Assembly: GCF_900100965.1 (NCBI RefSeq) | Contig: NZ_FMUJ01000009.1 | Coordinates: forward strand, 1-64,000 | DNA: 64,000 nt | Direction of reading: 5' to 3' | Origin: Variovorax sp. EL159 | GTDB taxonomy: Bacteria; Pseudomonadota; Gammaproteobacteria; Burkholderiales; Burkholderiaceae_C | In this document: one piece after another, positions 9,265-17,355 of the stretch | Numbering within the stretch: position 1 is the first letter of the stretch | Layout: the number at the start of each line of letters is the position of its first letter | Position numbers and translations under genes: made by a program | The notes under the pieces: generated by a model | Databases searched by the model: none | What the model saw: only the letters and a program-made list of their open reading frames with translations | What the model was told of the DNA's origin: nothing

Positions 9265-9726
9265 GCGATCTTCTGCTTCAGATTGGATTGTGGCAATTCA
9301 AAGACTTCGCCAATCTGGCGAAAGATCCAAGAGTGCCTAGTCATTACGAGAAACAGTAATATTCAAACACGAAGTTGAAAGTCGCACAATGCATACTTAT
9401 TGTGTATTTTTCTATTCGACGCCAGTTGATTTTTATTTCTAAATTACTATATTTAGTATATATAAACCTTTAGAATTATTTTTGATAAAAATGACTCGAA
9501 AATAGTTAAATCCGCGTCTCATTGGACGAGCGCTGAATGTCTCGCTTGACGCTTGAGGGAGCGCCGGACGAAAGGCCCATCGGCGCGCCGAAACTGTTGG
9601 AGTACGCCATCTCGCGCAGATGCTCATGAGCATCCGCCATGGCGACATGGCATTGCGTTGTCACCCTCAGGGGCAAGCTTGAAAGTGCTGCGATGTCAGA
9701 TACATCGCATGTCGTCTGGCGAAATG
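9265..9726. other. AT-rich intergenic region, probable NRPS promoter
   Basis: This 462-bp stretch lies upstream of mbtH and downstream of the reductase gene. It holds no convincing gene. The part from about 9330 to 9510 is much AT-richer than anything else in the window and probably contains the leftward promoter of the NRPS run. A perfect inverted repeat is described separately at 9306-9322. I saw no clear Fur box, no clear ECF promoter and no tRNA. Confidence 0.6.
9306..9322. promoter_or_regulatory. Perfect 7-bp inverted repeat upstream of mbtH
   Basis: The arms TTCGCCA and TGGCGAA are separated by ATC. They lie 42 bp upstream of the mbtH start codon in an otherwise AT-rich leader. The site could be a repressor operator or an RNA hairpin in the 5' leader. 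Only the symmetry is observed; the binder is unknown. Confidence 0.4.
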
Positions 9727-10497
9727 TCAGCGCGCGTGCGTCGCGCCGCCGTCAACGATCAACGTCGAGCCGACCACGTAGTCGCCTGCACGCGACGCAA
9801 GGTAAACGGCCGCGCCGGCGATATCTTCGGGGTTGCCAATGCGACCCAGCGGAATGAAGGCTGCGACCTCGTCGGCATGGTCGCGCGCTGTCTTGTTCAT
9901 GTCCGTGGCGAAGGCGCCTGGTGCAATGGCGCTCACGACAATGCGCTCAGGTGCGAGGCGCAGAGCCATCATCCGGGTGAGCTGAATCAGGCCGGCTTTA
10001 CTGGCAGCGTATGAGTAGGTCTCTCTTGGGCTGACCGAGATGCCGTCGACCGATGCGATGTTGATGACCTTGGCGAGCCTGTGGGTCGTCGCTTTGCGCA
10101 ACAAGGGAGTCATGATCTGGGTCAGGAAGAACGGTGTCTTGACATTCAGATCCATCACCCTGTCCCAGCCACTCTCGGGGAACTCGTCGTATGGCGCGCC
10201 CCAGGCAGAGCCGGCATTGTTGACGAGGATGTCGAGCTCGCTCTCATTCTTCGAATAGGCATCCGACAGCGCTTGCGCGCCCTCGATTGTCGAAACATCG
10301 GCGGGCAACGAGAAACACGCGCCCAGTTCCGAAAGCTCCTTCGCGGCCCGGTCACAAGCTTCCGCGCCACGCGCCGAGATGTAGACCCGCGCGCCTTGGA
10401 TCAAATAGGCCTGCGCGATCATTCGTCCAATACCGCGCGAACCTCCGGTGACAAGCGCAGTGCGGCCCTTGAGAGAGAACAGATTGGTGAGGTCCAT
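9727..10497 (-). CDS. Short-chain dehydrogenase/reductase, 3-oxoacyl reductase-like
   Basis: This NAD(P)-dependent Rossmann-fold oxidoreductase has 256 residues. The cofactor motif TGGSRGIG sits near residue 15, NNAG near 90, the catalytic Ser in NIASVDG, and the YxxxK pair in YSYAASKAG. It ends in the usual IVDGG. The ATG at 10497 gives a standard family length and removes an unsupported 25-residue leader. It resembles FabG/RhlG-type 3-ketoacyl reductases, but the substrate cannot be read from sequence. It points the same way as the NRPS genes, 462 bp upstream of mbtH. It could supply a 3-hydroxyacyl or other reduced precursor to the peptide, but that link is inference from position only. 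Confidence 0.88.
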   Translation of the reverse strand: MDLTNLFSLKGRTALVTGGSRGIGRMIAQAYLIQGARVYISARGAEACDRAAKELSELGACFSLPADVSTIEGAQALSDAYSKNESELDILVNNAGSAWGAPYDEFPESGWDRVMDLNVKTPFFLTQIMTPLLRKATTHRLAKVINIASVDGISVSPRETYSYAASKAGLIQLTRMMALRLAPERIVVSAIAPGAFATDMNKTARDHADEVAAFIPLGRIGNPEDIAGAAVYLASRAGDYVVGSTLIVDGGATHAR

Positions 10498-11023
10498 TGA
10501 TATCTTCTTCCAGGAAATGAGGCGCAAACAACTGCTGATGCTCCCCAGAGGTGACGGGGCCTGCAACCACATACCAAACCAATGCCCAAGGGGTTGCGGA
10601 GATCAATGCATTCTGCACTGCTCACAGGGTGGCCGAGCATTGGGGGAGTGATAGTCGGTGGATCAGTTGCGCTCGCCTTGGGCGATGGATGAACGGCATC
10701 CGCGCGCATTCGACGTCGACTTTCTGGGGCATTCAGATCCAGGCATGGTGCCCCTGTTGCTCGGGCAATTCCGCATGCGTGCTGCGCCGATCGCCGCGCT
10801 CGGCCCTGGCATCGAAATCTCGTGTGTGTTGACCACGCTGGACAGTCGATGCGTGATCGCCAGAGCTGTCTTGTTCAGCGCTCTACTCTTGGGTGCCGCC
10901 TGAACGGCGCGCTTGTGGACTGAGTCGAGCGCCCATGTGGTTCAGCTATTGGCGCGGCGCCAATTTCAATCTGATTGGCAAGAATTCAACGCCCCGACAT
11001 CTGGATTTCGGTGAAAGAGGGAG
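10498..11023. other. Region without a supported gene
   Basis: These 526 bp lie between the reductase and the FtsX-type permease. A short frame on the plus strand (10658-10903) starts with ATG but shows no recognised motif, and its codon use is not clearly coding. It may be a decayed gene remnant. No repeat, RNA gene or mobile-element end was seen. Confidence 0.4.
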
Positions 11024-13630
11024 CTACCAGTCTTCCTTGACCGCCAACACCACGTCCTTGCCGGCCGCAGCCCGCCCCGCCATCCACGCGGTCACCGTGC
11101 CGGCCGCCACCACCGCCGCGCAAAGCACCAGCAGCCGCGTCCAGGGCACCAGCAGGTCCATGCTCCAGTGGAAGCTCTGCGGGTTCACCACCTTCACCAG
11201 CACCACCGACACGGCCAGCCCGAGCAGCAGGCCCGCCACGGCGCCGATGGCCGTCCAAGCCGCGCCTTCGCCCGCCACCACCGCCAGCACCTGCCGCCGC
11301 GTGAAGCCCAGGTGCGCGAGCAGACCGAACTCCTTGCGCCGCGCCAGCACCTGCGCGCTGAAGCTCGCCGCGATGCCGAAGAGCCCGATGGCGATCGCCA
11401 CCGCCTGCAGCCAGTAGGTCACGGCAAAGCTGCGGTCGAAGATGCGCAGCGAAGTCGCGCGGATCTGCCCCACCGACGCAATCTCGATCGACTCGGAAGA
11501 CGCGCCGCCTTGCCGTGCCGCCAGCTCGCGCACGGCCGTCTGCACGGCGCCTTCCGACGCGCCGGGGGCGAGCCACAGCGCGACGTCGCTCACGTTGCGC
11601 TCGCCGGTGATGCGCTCGAAGTCGCGCGCATCCACGGTGACCGCGCCGAACTGCCGCGCGTAGTCGCGCCACACACCCGCGACGAAAAACACGGGCGGCG
11701 TTTTCGACGTGACGGCCGTGGCCATCGCATCCGACAGCGGCGCGAACGTGGTCCCCGGCTTCGCGCCGTACAGCTCGACCATCGGCTCGCTCACGTAGAT
11801 GCCGATCTGCCCCTCGGGCACCGGCAACGCGGTACCCACCAGCGGCAGCGACTGCGATGCGTTGCCTTCCAGGCTGCGCGCGATCAGCGTCACGGCCGGG
11901 CGGGAGGCGTCGAGCTGCAGCGACTGCGTGCGCAGCGTGCCCGTGCGCCCCACGCCGGGCAATTGCGCCAGCGCCTGCACGAAGGCCGGCGAGAAGGTCG
12001 CGGTGTCGGTGCTGCTGCTGTTGCCCGTGTTGCTGCCCCGGCCGCCGGAGGTGGCGCGCACGTACAGGTCGGCCGGCAGCACCACGTCGAGCCAGTGCGT
12101 GACCGAGTCGCGGAAGCTCGCGACCATCACGGTGAGCGCGACGGCAAGGCTCAGGCTCGCCACCACGCCGCTCACCGCCACGGCCGCCGTGCCGCGCATG
12201 CGCCGCGCGCGCTCGACGGCCAGCATCGGCAGCACGCGCTGCGCGAACAGCGGCGCCACGCGGTCGTACAGCAGCGCGATCAGCCAAGGCAGGGCGGTGA
12301 TGCCGCCCACCAGCAGGCAGGCCACCGACAGGTAGGCCGCCACCGGAATGCCGCCGATGGCCGGGATGTTCGCCAGCACCGCGCCGAGGGCGATTAGCCC
12401 CAGCGCGAGCCAGTGGCTGTTGCCCTGCGTGGGCGCGGCGCCCAGGCCCTTGAGCGTTTGCGCTTCGGGCAAGGCCTGTGCCGCGCGCGCGGGCCACCAG
12501 CCGCCGACGAGCGCGGCCAGCACGCCGAGGCCGCCGTACAGCAGCGCCGCGCCGCTGCTCCAGTGCAGCTTGGGCGCCACGCCTTCGAAGTAGCCGCCAC
12601 CCAGGTCGCCGCCGAGCACCCGCAGCGCGAAGGCCGCGAGCGCGGTGCCGAGCGCAAGGCCCGCCGCGCTGCCGATCAGGCCCAGCACCAGCGATTCGGC
12701 CAGCACCAGCCGCAGCCGCTCGCGCGGCGTCAGGCCCAGCACGCCGAGCAGCGCGAACTGCTGCGCGCGCTTGGCCACGCTGAGTGCGAGCACCGAGAAG
12801 ACGAGGAAAGCGCCTGTGAACAGCGCGACCAGCGCCAGCACCGTGAGGTTGACGCGGTAGGCGCGCGACAGGTTGCTCACGCGCTCGGCCGCATCGCCCG
12901 GCTCGGCGAACTGCACGCCCGCCGGCCAGCCCGGCGACTGCTGCAGTGAGGCGATGAAAGCCGCGCGGTCGGTGCCGGGCGCCAGCCGCAGGTCGACACG
13001 GCTGAGTTGTCCGATCTGGCCGAACAGCTCCTGCGCCGCTGCAATGTCCATCACCGCGAGCGCCGCGCCGCTTGCGGCCACGTGGCCGGCCACGTCGAGC
13101 CGCTGCCATGCGTCGCCGCTGCGCAGCTGCACCGTCTCGGTCACGCCGGCACCGGCTTGCGCCGGCAAACCCAGTGCGCTGCGCGCCGCGGCGTTCAGGA
13201 ACACATGGCCCGGCGCGAACAACGCGAAGCGGTCGACACCGGCCGCGGGCTGCGGCATCAGCGCGGGCGCGATGGCGGGCAGCACCAGCGCGTCGACGCC
13301 GATCACGCGCATCGGCACCTGGCGTTCACCGCTTGCCAGTGCCAGGCCCTGGAACTCGAGCACCGGACTCGCGAGCGTCACCTGCGGATGCTGTGCCAGC
13401 CGGGCGAACACGGCTTCGTCGAAGCCGCCCTGCACGGCGCGCACTTCGAGATCGGGCTGGCCGTTGACCGAGCGCACCGCGCTGGCGAACTCGTCAAGCG
13501 CCGAGGCATTGATCAGTTGCACCGAGAACGCGAGCGCCACGCCCAGCATCACGGCCAGCACGGCCGCTGCATTGCGCCAGGGGTGGTGGCGGAGTTCTTG
13601 CCAGGAGAAAGTGGTGAGCAGTGCGCGCAT
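11024..13630 (-). CDS. FtsX-family ABC transporter permease
   Basis: This 868-residue inner-membrane permease has two FtsX-type halves. There is a transmembrane helix near residues 20-40 followed by a large periplasmic domain. Three helices follow around 265-370. A central hydrophobic block and a second periplasmic domain come next, and a final three-helix FtsX unit occupies about 725-855. The layout matches the MacB/LolC-like permeases that work with LolD-type ATPases on lipids, lipoproteins or envelope substrates rather than small solutes. No ATPase gene adjoins it. A LolD-type ATPase without a permease lies 14 kb away at 27707-28366 on the same strand and may be its partner. Its start faces the serine hydrolase gene at 13713. 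The substrate is unknown. Confidence 0.9.
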   Translation of the reverse strand: MRALLTTFSWQELRHHPWRNAAAVLAVMLGVALAFSVQLINASALDEFASAVRSVNGQPDLEVRAVQGGFDEAVFARLAQHPQVTLASPVLEFQGLALASGERQVPMRVIGVDALVLPAIAPALMPQPAAGVDRFALFAPGHVFLNAAARSALGLPAQAGAGVTETVQLRSGDAWQRLDVAGHVAASGAALAVMDIAAAQELFGQIGQLSRVDLRLAPGTDRAAFIASLQQSPGWPAGVQFAEPGDAAERVSNLSRAYRVNLTVLALVALFTGAFLVFSVLALSVAKRAQQFALLGVLGLTPRERLRLVLAESLVLGLIGSAAGLALGTALAAFALRVLGGDLGGGYFEGVAPKLHWSSGAALLYGGLGVLAALVGGWWPARAAQALPEAQTLKGLGAAPTQGNSHWLALGLIALGAVLANIPAIGGIPVAAYLSVACLLVGGITALPWLIALLYDRVAPLFAQRVLPMLAVERARRMRGTAAVAVSGVVASLSLAVALTVMVASFRDSVTHWLDVVLPADLYVRATSGGRGSNTGNSSSTDTATFSPAFVQALAQLPGVGRTGTLRTQSLQLDASRPAVTLIARSLEGNASQSLPLVGTALPVPEGQIGIYVSEPMVELYGAKPGTTFAPLSDAMATAVTSKTPPVFFVAGVWRDYARQFGAVTVDARDFERITGERNVSDVALWLAPGASEGAVQTAVRELAARQGGASSESIEIASVGQIRATSLRIFDRSFAVTYWLQAVAIAIGLFGIAASFSAQVLARRKEFGLLAHLGFTRRQVLAVVAGEGAAWTAIGAVAGLLLGLAVSVVLVKVVNPQSFHWSMDLLVPWTRLLVLCAAVVAAGTVTAWMAGRAAAGKDVVLAVKEDW

Positions 13631-13712
13631 GGCCCGATTGTCGCGGCGCGCGTGGTGTTACATCTGCCGTGGCACGATGGCGCCTCTTCGATGACGCCTG
13701 AGGAACCTGACG

Positions 13713-15134
13713 ATGCGGCCCCTGTTTTCTGCCCGGTACCACCGCTGGTTCGCGGCCTGTCTGCTGCTGGCGCTGCTGGCCGGCAACGCGGCCGCGCAGT
13801 TGCTGCCCCTCACGTTGGCGAGCGACCCGGTGGCACTGGCCAAGGCCGCGCTCGGTGCCGAACGCGGCACGCTCGTCGTCGGTACCTTGCGCAACGGCAA
13901 GGCCGCCTACGGCGCGGCCTACAACCCCGAGCCGCCTTCGACGCCGCGCCCCATCGAACCCAACAGCGCCGAGCAGCCGATGTTCGAGATCGGCTCGGTC
14001 ACCAAGGTCTTCACTGGCCTGCTGCTCGCGCAGGCGGTGGAGCGCGGCGACCTGAAGCTCGACGACACCGTCGGCAAGCTGCTGGCCGGCAAGGTCGAGG
14101 GCCTGTCGCCCCCCGTGGCCGCGGTGACGCTGCGCCAGCTCGTCACGCACACCGGCTGCATGCCCGTGATGGCCGATGGCGTGGGCGGTGGCCCGGCGCT
14201 GGCCGAGCAGTTCCGCACCTTCGACAAGCCGATGTTCTGGGCCGCGCTCACGCGCATCAAGCTCACCGCGCCCGCGGCGCCCTGCGAAGGCAACTACAGC
14301 AACTTCGGCATGGCCCTGCTCGGGCAGCTGCTGGCCGAGCGCTACAACACCTCGTGGGGCGAACTGGTACGCGCGCGCATCACCGAACCGCTGGGCATGA
14401 ACGACACCGTGATCCCGCTCGGCGACAAGGCCTCGCGCATGGCCCCGGCCTTCGCCGGCGACCGGCGCCAGCAGCTGCTGGACATGCTGGCCTATGCACC
14501 GGCCAGCGCGCTGCGTTCCACCGCCGCCGACATGCTGACCTTCAGCCGCGCGATCCTGGCCGGCGCGGCTGGCCCGCTCGGCCCGGCGGCCGTGCGCATG
14601 CTCACGCCGCTGGCGCGTTATGAAGGCGCGGAGATCGGCTACGCCGTGATGGTGCGCGGCACCGAAGGCGCGCGGCGCACCTACTACCACGCGGGCGTGA
14701 CCGAGGGCTACCGCACGCTCTGGCTGCTCGCGCCCGACACCGGCGAAGCCATGATCGTGCTCAGCAGCAACACGCGCGCGCCGATGCAGTCGGTGTTCCT
14801 GGCGATCGGCAAGAGCCGCTACCCGGTGTCGACCCTCGAAGTGCCGGTCGATCCCGCGCGGCTCGATGACTACAAGGGCGAGTTCCGCGTCAACAAGACG
14901 ATGTCGCTGACCTTCGCCGTGCGCGGCGCCAAGCTGCTGGTGCGCGAGACGGGGCGCGGCTACAGCGCGCTCCTGCCCACGGGCAGCGACCGCTTCGTGG
15001 TGGCGTCCATCGGCGCGCAGTTCGTTTTTCGGCGCGGTGATGGGAATGCGGTGACGGGTGTCTCGCTGTCGCAAGGCGGCAGCCAGCTCGACGCGCGGCG
15101 CGTCGGCGAGCCGGTCGCCGTGCCGCAGGAGTAA
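13713..15134 (+). CDS. Secreted serine hydrolase, beta-lactamase class C/AmpH-like
   Basis: This 473-residue exported enzyme of the class C beta-lactamase/penicillin-binding-protein-like family has a signal peptide over about residues 1-29 ending AAA-Q. The nucleophile motif SVTK (SxxK) is near 94, the second motif YSN near 194, and HAGVTEG near 327 fills the KTG-equivalent position as HxG. A C-terminal domain of about 100 residues follows. Family members include AmpC, AmpH, D-Ala-D-Ala carboxypeptidases and esterases. The AmpH-like motif set suggests peptidoglycan or ester hydrolysis more than drug resistance. It is divergent from the FtsX permease (82 bp apart) and converges on the ADP-ribosylglycohydrolase gene with 19 bp between the stops. 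Confidence 0.88.
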   Translation: MRPLFSARYHRWFAACLLLALLAGNAAAQLLPLTLASDPVALAKAALGAERGTLVVGTLRNGKAAYGAAYNPEPPSTPRPIEPNSAEQPMFEIGSVTKVFTGLLLAQAVERGDLKLDDTVGKLLAGKVEGLSPPVAAVTLRQLVTHTGCMPVMADGVGGGPALAEQFRTFDKPMFWAALTRIKLTAPAAPCEGNYSNFGMALLGQLLAERYNTSWGELVRARITEPLGMNDTVIPLGDKASRMAPAFAGDRRQQLLDMLAYAPASALRSTAADMLTFSRAILAGAAGPLGPAAVRMLTPLARYEGAEIGYAVMVRGTEGARRTYYHAGVTEGYRTLWLLAPDTGEAMIVLSSNTRAPMQSVFLAIGKSRYPVSTLEVPVDPARLDDYKGEFRVNKTMSLTFAVRGAKLLVRETGRGYSALLPTGSDRFVVASIGAQFVFRRGDGNAVTGVSLSQGGSQLDARRVGEPVAVPQE

Positions 15135-15153
15135 GGGTGGCGCGCCGCTGCCT

Positions 15154-16050
15154 TCAGCGGGCGAGCGCGAGCAACTGGTCTGCCATCTGCTCGATCTCGG
15201 CGCGCATCACGAGCTGTTCGAGCCAACCGGTTGGAATGGCGCCCGCACCGTAGAAGGCGCCTGCCAACTGGCCGCAGATTGCGGCGGTGGTGTCGGCGTC
15301 GTCGCCGAGGTTGGCCGCGGCAAGCACGGCCTGTTCGAAGGAGTCCGTGTGCGCGAAGCACCAGAGCGCCGCTTCGAGCGACTCGACGCAATAGCCTGAG
15401 CCCTTGATGTGTTCGCGTGCCTTGGCCGTGTAGTCGCCGCGTGCCAGTGCGGCGACTTTCTCGCTCAAGGGCTCGAGTGGCGCGGTCGAAAGAATCGCCG
15501 CCTTGCTTTCTCCCTGCAACGCCGCGCGCAATTGCAATGCGAAGAGCCGCGAGCATTCGATGGCTTCCAGCGCGCCATGCGTGGTGCGCGTGCTGTCGCC
15601 GGCCTGCCGCCAGGTCGCTTCGATGCCCGGCGCGAAGAACATCGCCACGGGCGCGAGCCGCATCAATGCGCCGTTGCCGGCGGTGCGCGGGTCGGGGTCG
15701 CCCGCGAACGGGTCGCCCGATGCGAGGTAGCGAGTGAGGGCGCCCGACACCGTGATGCCGATGTCGAAGCAGTTCCCCGTGCTGCTCATGTAGCCCACGC
15801 TGCGCCAGTTGCAGTAGCGGTTCATCTGGTCGGTGGCGTTGAAGCCCTGGCAATGGATCAGGCTTGCCGCAAGGCACAAGGCCATCGAGGTGTCGTCGGT
15901 CCATTCGCCGGGAAGTAGGCCGAAGGGGCCGCCGCCCCGCATGTCGGTGACGGGCTCGAAGGTGCCGCGCGCGCAAAACTCGACCGTGGTGCCGACCGCG
16001 TCGCCGCATGCCAGTCCGAGCAGGCAACCCCGGTAGCGGTCGGTGCTCAT
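15154..16050 (-). CDS. ADP-ribosylglycohydrolase family protein
   Basis: This 298-residue cytoplasmic enzyme resembles DraG and the ARH family, which remove ADP-ribose from proteins or other acceptors using two metal ions. Family features are GLACGDAVGTTVEF near the N-terminus, EWTDDTSMA (the metal-binding TDD motif), GNGALMR in the middle and LGDDADTTAAICGQLAGA near the C-terminus, another aspartate-rich metal site. The ATG at 16050 overlaps the NADAR stop as ATGA, so the two are almost certainly translationally coupled. It is the last gene of a three-gene ADP-ribose operon behind the NrtR-like boxes. The target (protein, nucleic acid or free derivative) cannot be told from sequence. Confidence 0.93.
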   Translation of the reverse strand: MSTDRYRGCLLGLACGDAVGTTVEFCARGTFEPVTDMRGGGPFGLLPGEWTDDTSMALCLAASLIHCQGFNATDQMNRYCNWRSVGYMSSTGNCFDIGITVSGALTRYLASGDPFAGDPDPRTAGNGALMRLAPVAMFFAPGIEATWRQAGDSTRTTHGALEAIECSRLFALQLRAALQGESKAAILSTAPLEPLSEKVAALARGDYTAKAREHIKGSGYCVESLEAALWCFAHTDSFEQAVLAAANLGDDADTTAAICGQLAGAFYGAGAIPTGWLEQLVMRAEIEQMADQLLALAR

Positions 16051-16619
16051 TGCGCTTGCCTCAATGCGTCGCGTGCGGCCATCAGCGCAAAGCCCAGCAG
16101 GTTGAGGCCTCGCCATTCGCGAGGGTCTTGCGCGGCCGAATCGGTGGCGGCACGGCCGATGCCCCAGATCGGATCGACCGGGCTGGCCTCCACCAGCACC
16201 TGGTGGCCCGTGCCGAGAAGGAAGGCGCCCAGTGCGGGGTTCTGCGAGAACTTGGCGATGTTGCCGCGCGTCACGATGTCCAGGCGCGCTTGCACCCACG
16301 CGGCTTCGTCGAAGTCGCGGATCTCGCGGCCGAGCTTCTTGGCTTCGCTGGGCGTGCGCGCCGCGATGATCCGTTCGCAGGTCTGGGCATCGCCGAACAG
16401 GCGCGCCTTGCCGGCCATCATGAAGTGCTCCGCCGTGCGGTACTTGATGCCTTCGAGGGTGAACGCGGCTTCGAACCACTGGCTGAAGCAGCTCTTGTTC
16501 ACACCGGTCTTCGGGGCCTGATGACCCCAGAACAAAAGGTATTCGGTGCGATGCCCTTGCGCGAAGTAGGCGGGCAGGTCCTTGATGCCGCGCGGTGTTG
16601 TCGATGTATGCGTCGTCAT
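16047..16619 (-). CDS. NADAR family ADP-ribose N-glycosidase (YbiA-like)
   Basis: This is a 190-residue NADAR-domain protein. Recognisable blocks are SCFSQWFEAAFTL, KYRTAEHFMMAGKARLFGD with the family's conserved YxTaEHxMma core, and WGIGRAATD near the end. NADAR enzymes cleave N-glycosidic bonds of ADP-ribose-related substrates; known examples act in riboflavin-intermediate disposal (YbiA) or remove ADP-ribose from guanine bases. The ATG at 16619 gives the normal family length. It lies 13 bp after DUF4291 and overlaps the ADP-ribosylglycohydrolase by 4 bp. This arrangement argues for ADP-ribose removal or salvage rather than a riboflavin role. The exact substrate is inferred only. Confidence 0.93.
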   Translation of the reverse strand: MTTHTSTTPRGIKDLPAYFAQGHRTEYLLFWGHQAPKTGVNKSCFSQWFEAAFTLEGIKYRTAEHFMMAGKARLFGDAQTCERIIAARTPSEAKKLGREIRDFDEAAWVQARLDIVTRGNIAKFSQNPALGAFLLGTGHQVLVEASPVDPIWGIGRAATDSAAQDPREWRGLNLLGFALMAARDALRQAQ

Positions 16620-16632
16620 TCTTTTCTTTTCG

Positions 16633-17250
16633 TCAGGGGCCGATGTCCAGCGGATGCTCGACCGGCAATTGCAGTTCGGGGTTGTCGTTTTGCGCCAGTG
16701 GGCGCTGGGCGTCCACGAAGGGGCGCATGTCGATGACCTCCAGCAGTTCTTCGTGCGCGAATGCCGCGAGCGTGCGGCCACGCAGCCCGAGCTGGATGGC
16801 CCGGCGCTCCAGCTTGTTGCCGCTCGGCGCGTGATCCGGGTCCCATTGCAGGCGCACCTCCGATCGGGCGACGGCGGCCTGCCACGCTTCGCGGCTCGGA
16901 TAGCTGGGGTCGAAGGTCGACGGCACGGCCTCGCGCACCACGCGCTCGAAGAAGGCGCGGCGCAGCCGAAGCCCGAGCGTCACTTCCTGGCCTTGCTTGG
17001 TGCCCCAGCCGGAGCGGTACATCATCCAGAGGAAGTTTGGCTTGATCCAGCTCATGCGCGAAAGGCTGAAGTCCGGGCCGTCGAGCCGACCGTGCCGGAT
17101 CGCGTACTCGCCAATGGCGGGGCGATAGGCCTGGTAGACGATGACCGACTCGGCGTCATGGTGCGCAAGGATGTGCGGGCCACTTTGCGGCCAGCGTGCG
17201 CGCTGCGCGATGTGCAGCTCGGTGGGGAGTGGTGTGACAGCGTTGTTCAT
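16633..17250 (-). CDS. DUF4291 family protein
   Basis: This 205-residue soluble protein belongs to the uncharacterised DUF4291 family. The diagnostic region is VIVYQAYRPAIGEYAI followed by SLSRMSWIKPNFLWMMYRSGWGTKQGQE, then a basic stretch and an ERRAIQLGLRG segment near the C-terminus. It has no signal peptide and no membrane helix. It is the first gene of the leftward operon with NADAR and ADP-ribosylglycohydrolase, directly behind two NrtR-like dyads. This placement suggests a role in NAD or ADP-ribose metabolism, perhaps as the transferase or ligase half of a modification cycle, but no catalytic activity can be assigned from the sequence alone. Confidence 0.9.
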   Translation of the reverse strand: MNNAVTPLPTELHIAQRARWPQSGPHILAHHDAESVIVYQAYRPAIGEYAIRHGRLDGPDFSLSRMSWIKPNFLWMMYRSGWGTKQGQEVTLGLRLRRAFFERVVREAVPSTFDPSYPSREAWQAAVARSEVRLQWDPDHAPSGNKLERRAIQLGLRGRTLAAFAHEELLEVIDMRPFVDAQRPLAQNDNPELQLPVEHPLDIGP

Positions 17251-17289
17251 CTTGTGTTGCTCGTGTTCTTGTTCTTGCTGATTTCGTAA

Positions 17290-17304
17290 GTTGTTCTGTG
17301 CAAC
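17290..17304. promoter_or_regulatory. NrtR-like operator, site 1
   Basis: GTTGTTCTGTGCAAC is a 15-bp imperfect dyad in the divergent region between DUF4291 and the Nudix regulator. It matches the second site at every conserved position (GTTGT, a variable core, then CAAC followed by TAA). The centres of the two sites are 24 bp apart. Assignment to the adjacent regulator is inference. Confidence 0.6.
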
Positions 17305-17313
17305 TAATTATGG

Positions 17314-17328
17314 GTTGTATAGTACAAC
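17314..17328. promoter_or_regulatory. NrtR-like operator, site 2 (perfect dyad)
   Basis: GTTGTA-TAG-TACAAC has perfect 6-bp arms and a 3-bp spacer. It lies 28 bp upstream of the GTG start of the Nudix regulator and 64 bp upstream of the DUF4291 start, so a protein bound here could control both directions. Confidence 0.7.
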
Positions 17329-17355
17329 TAATAAAGACGAAGTCAACCCATCCCC

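Noticed and set aside
10658..10903. Short plus-strand frame beside the reductase
   Set aside because: No recognisable motif, no clear ribosome-binding site and no conserved context.
10986..13109. Second minus-strand frame of 707 codons
   Set aside because: It overlaps the FtsX permease in another frame and is Arg/Ala-rich without motifs.
15154..16479. ADP-ribosylglycohydrolase as a 441-residue protein
   Set aside because: The N-terminal 143 residues run through NADAR in another frame; the fold starts at ATG 16050.
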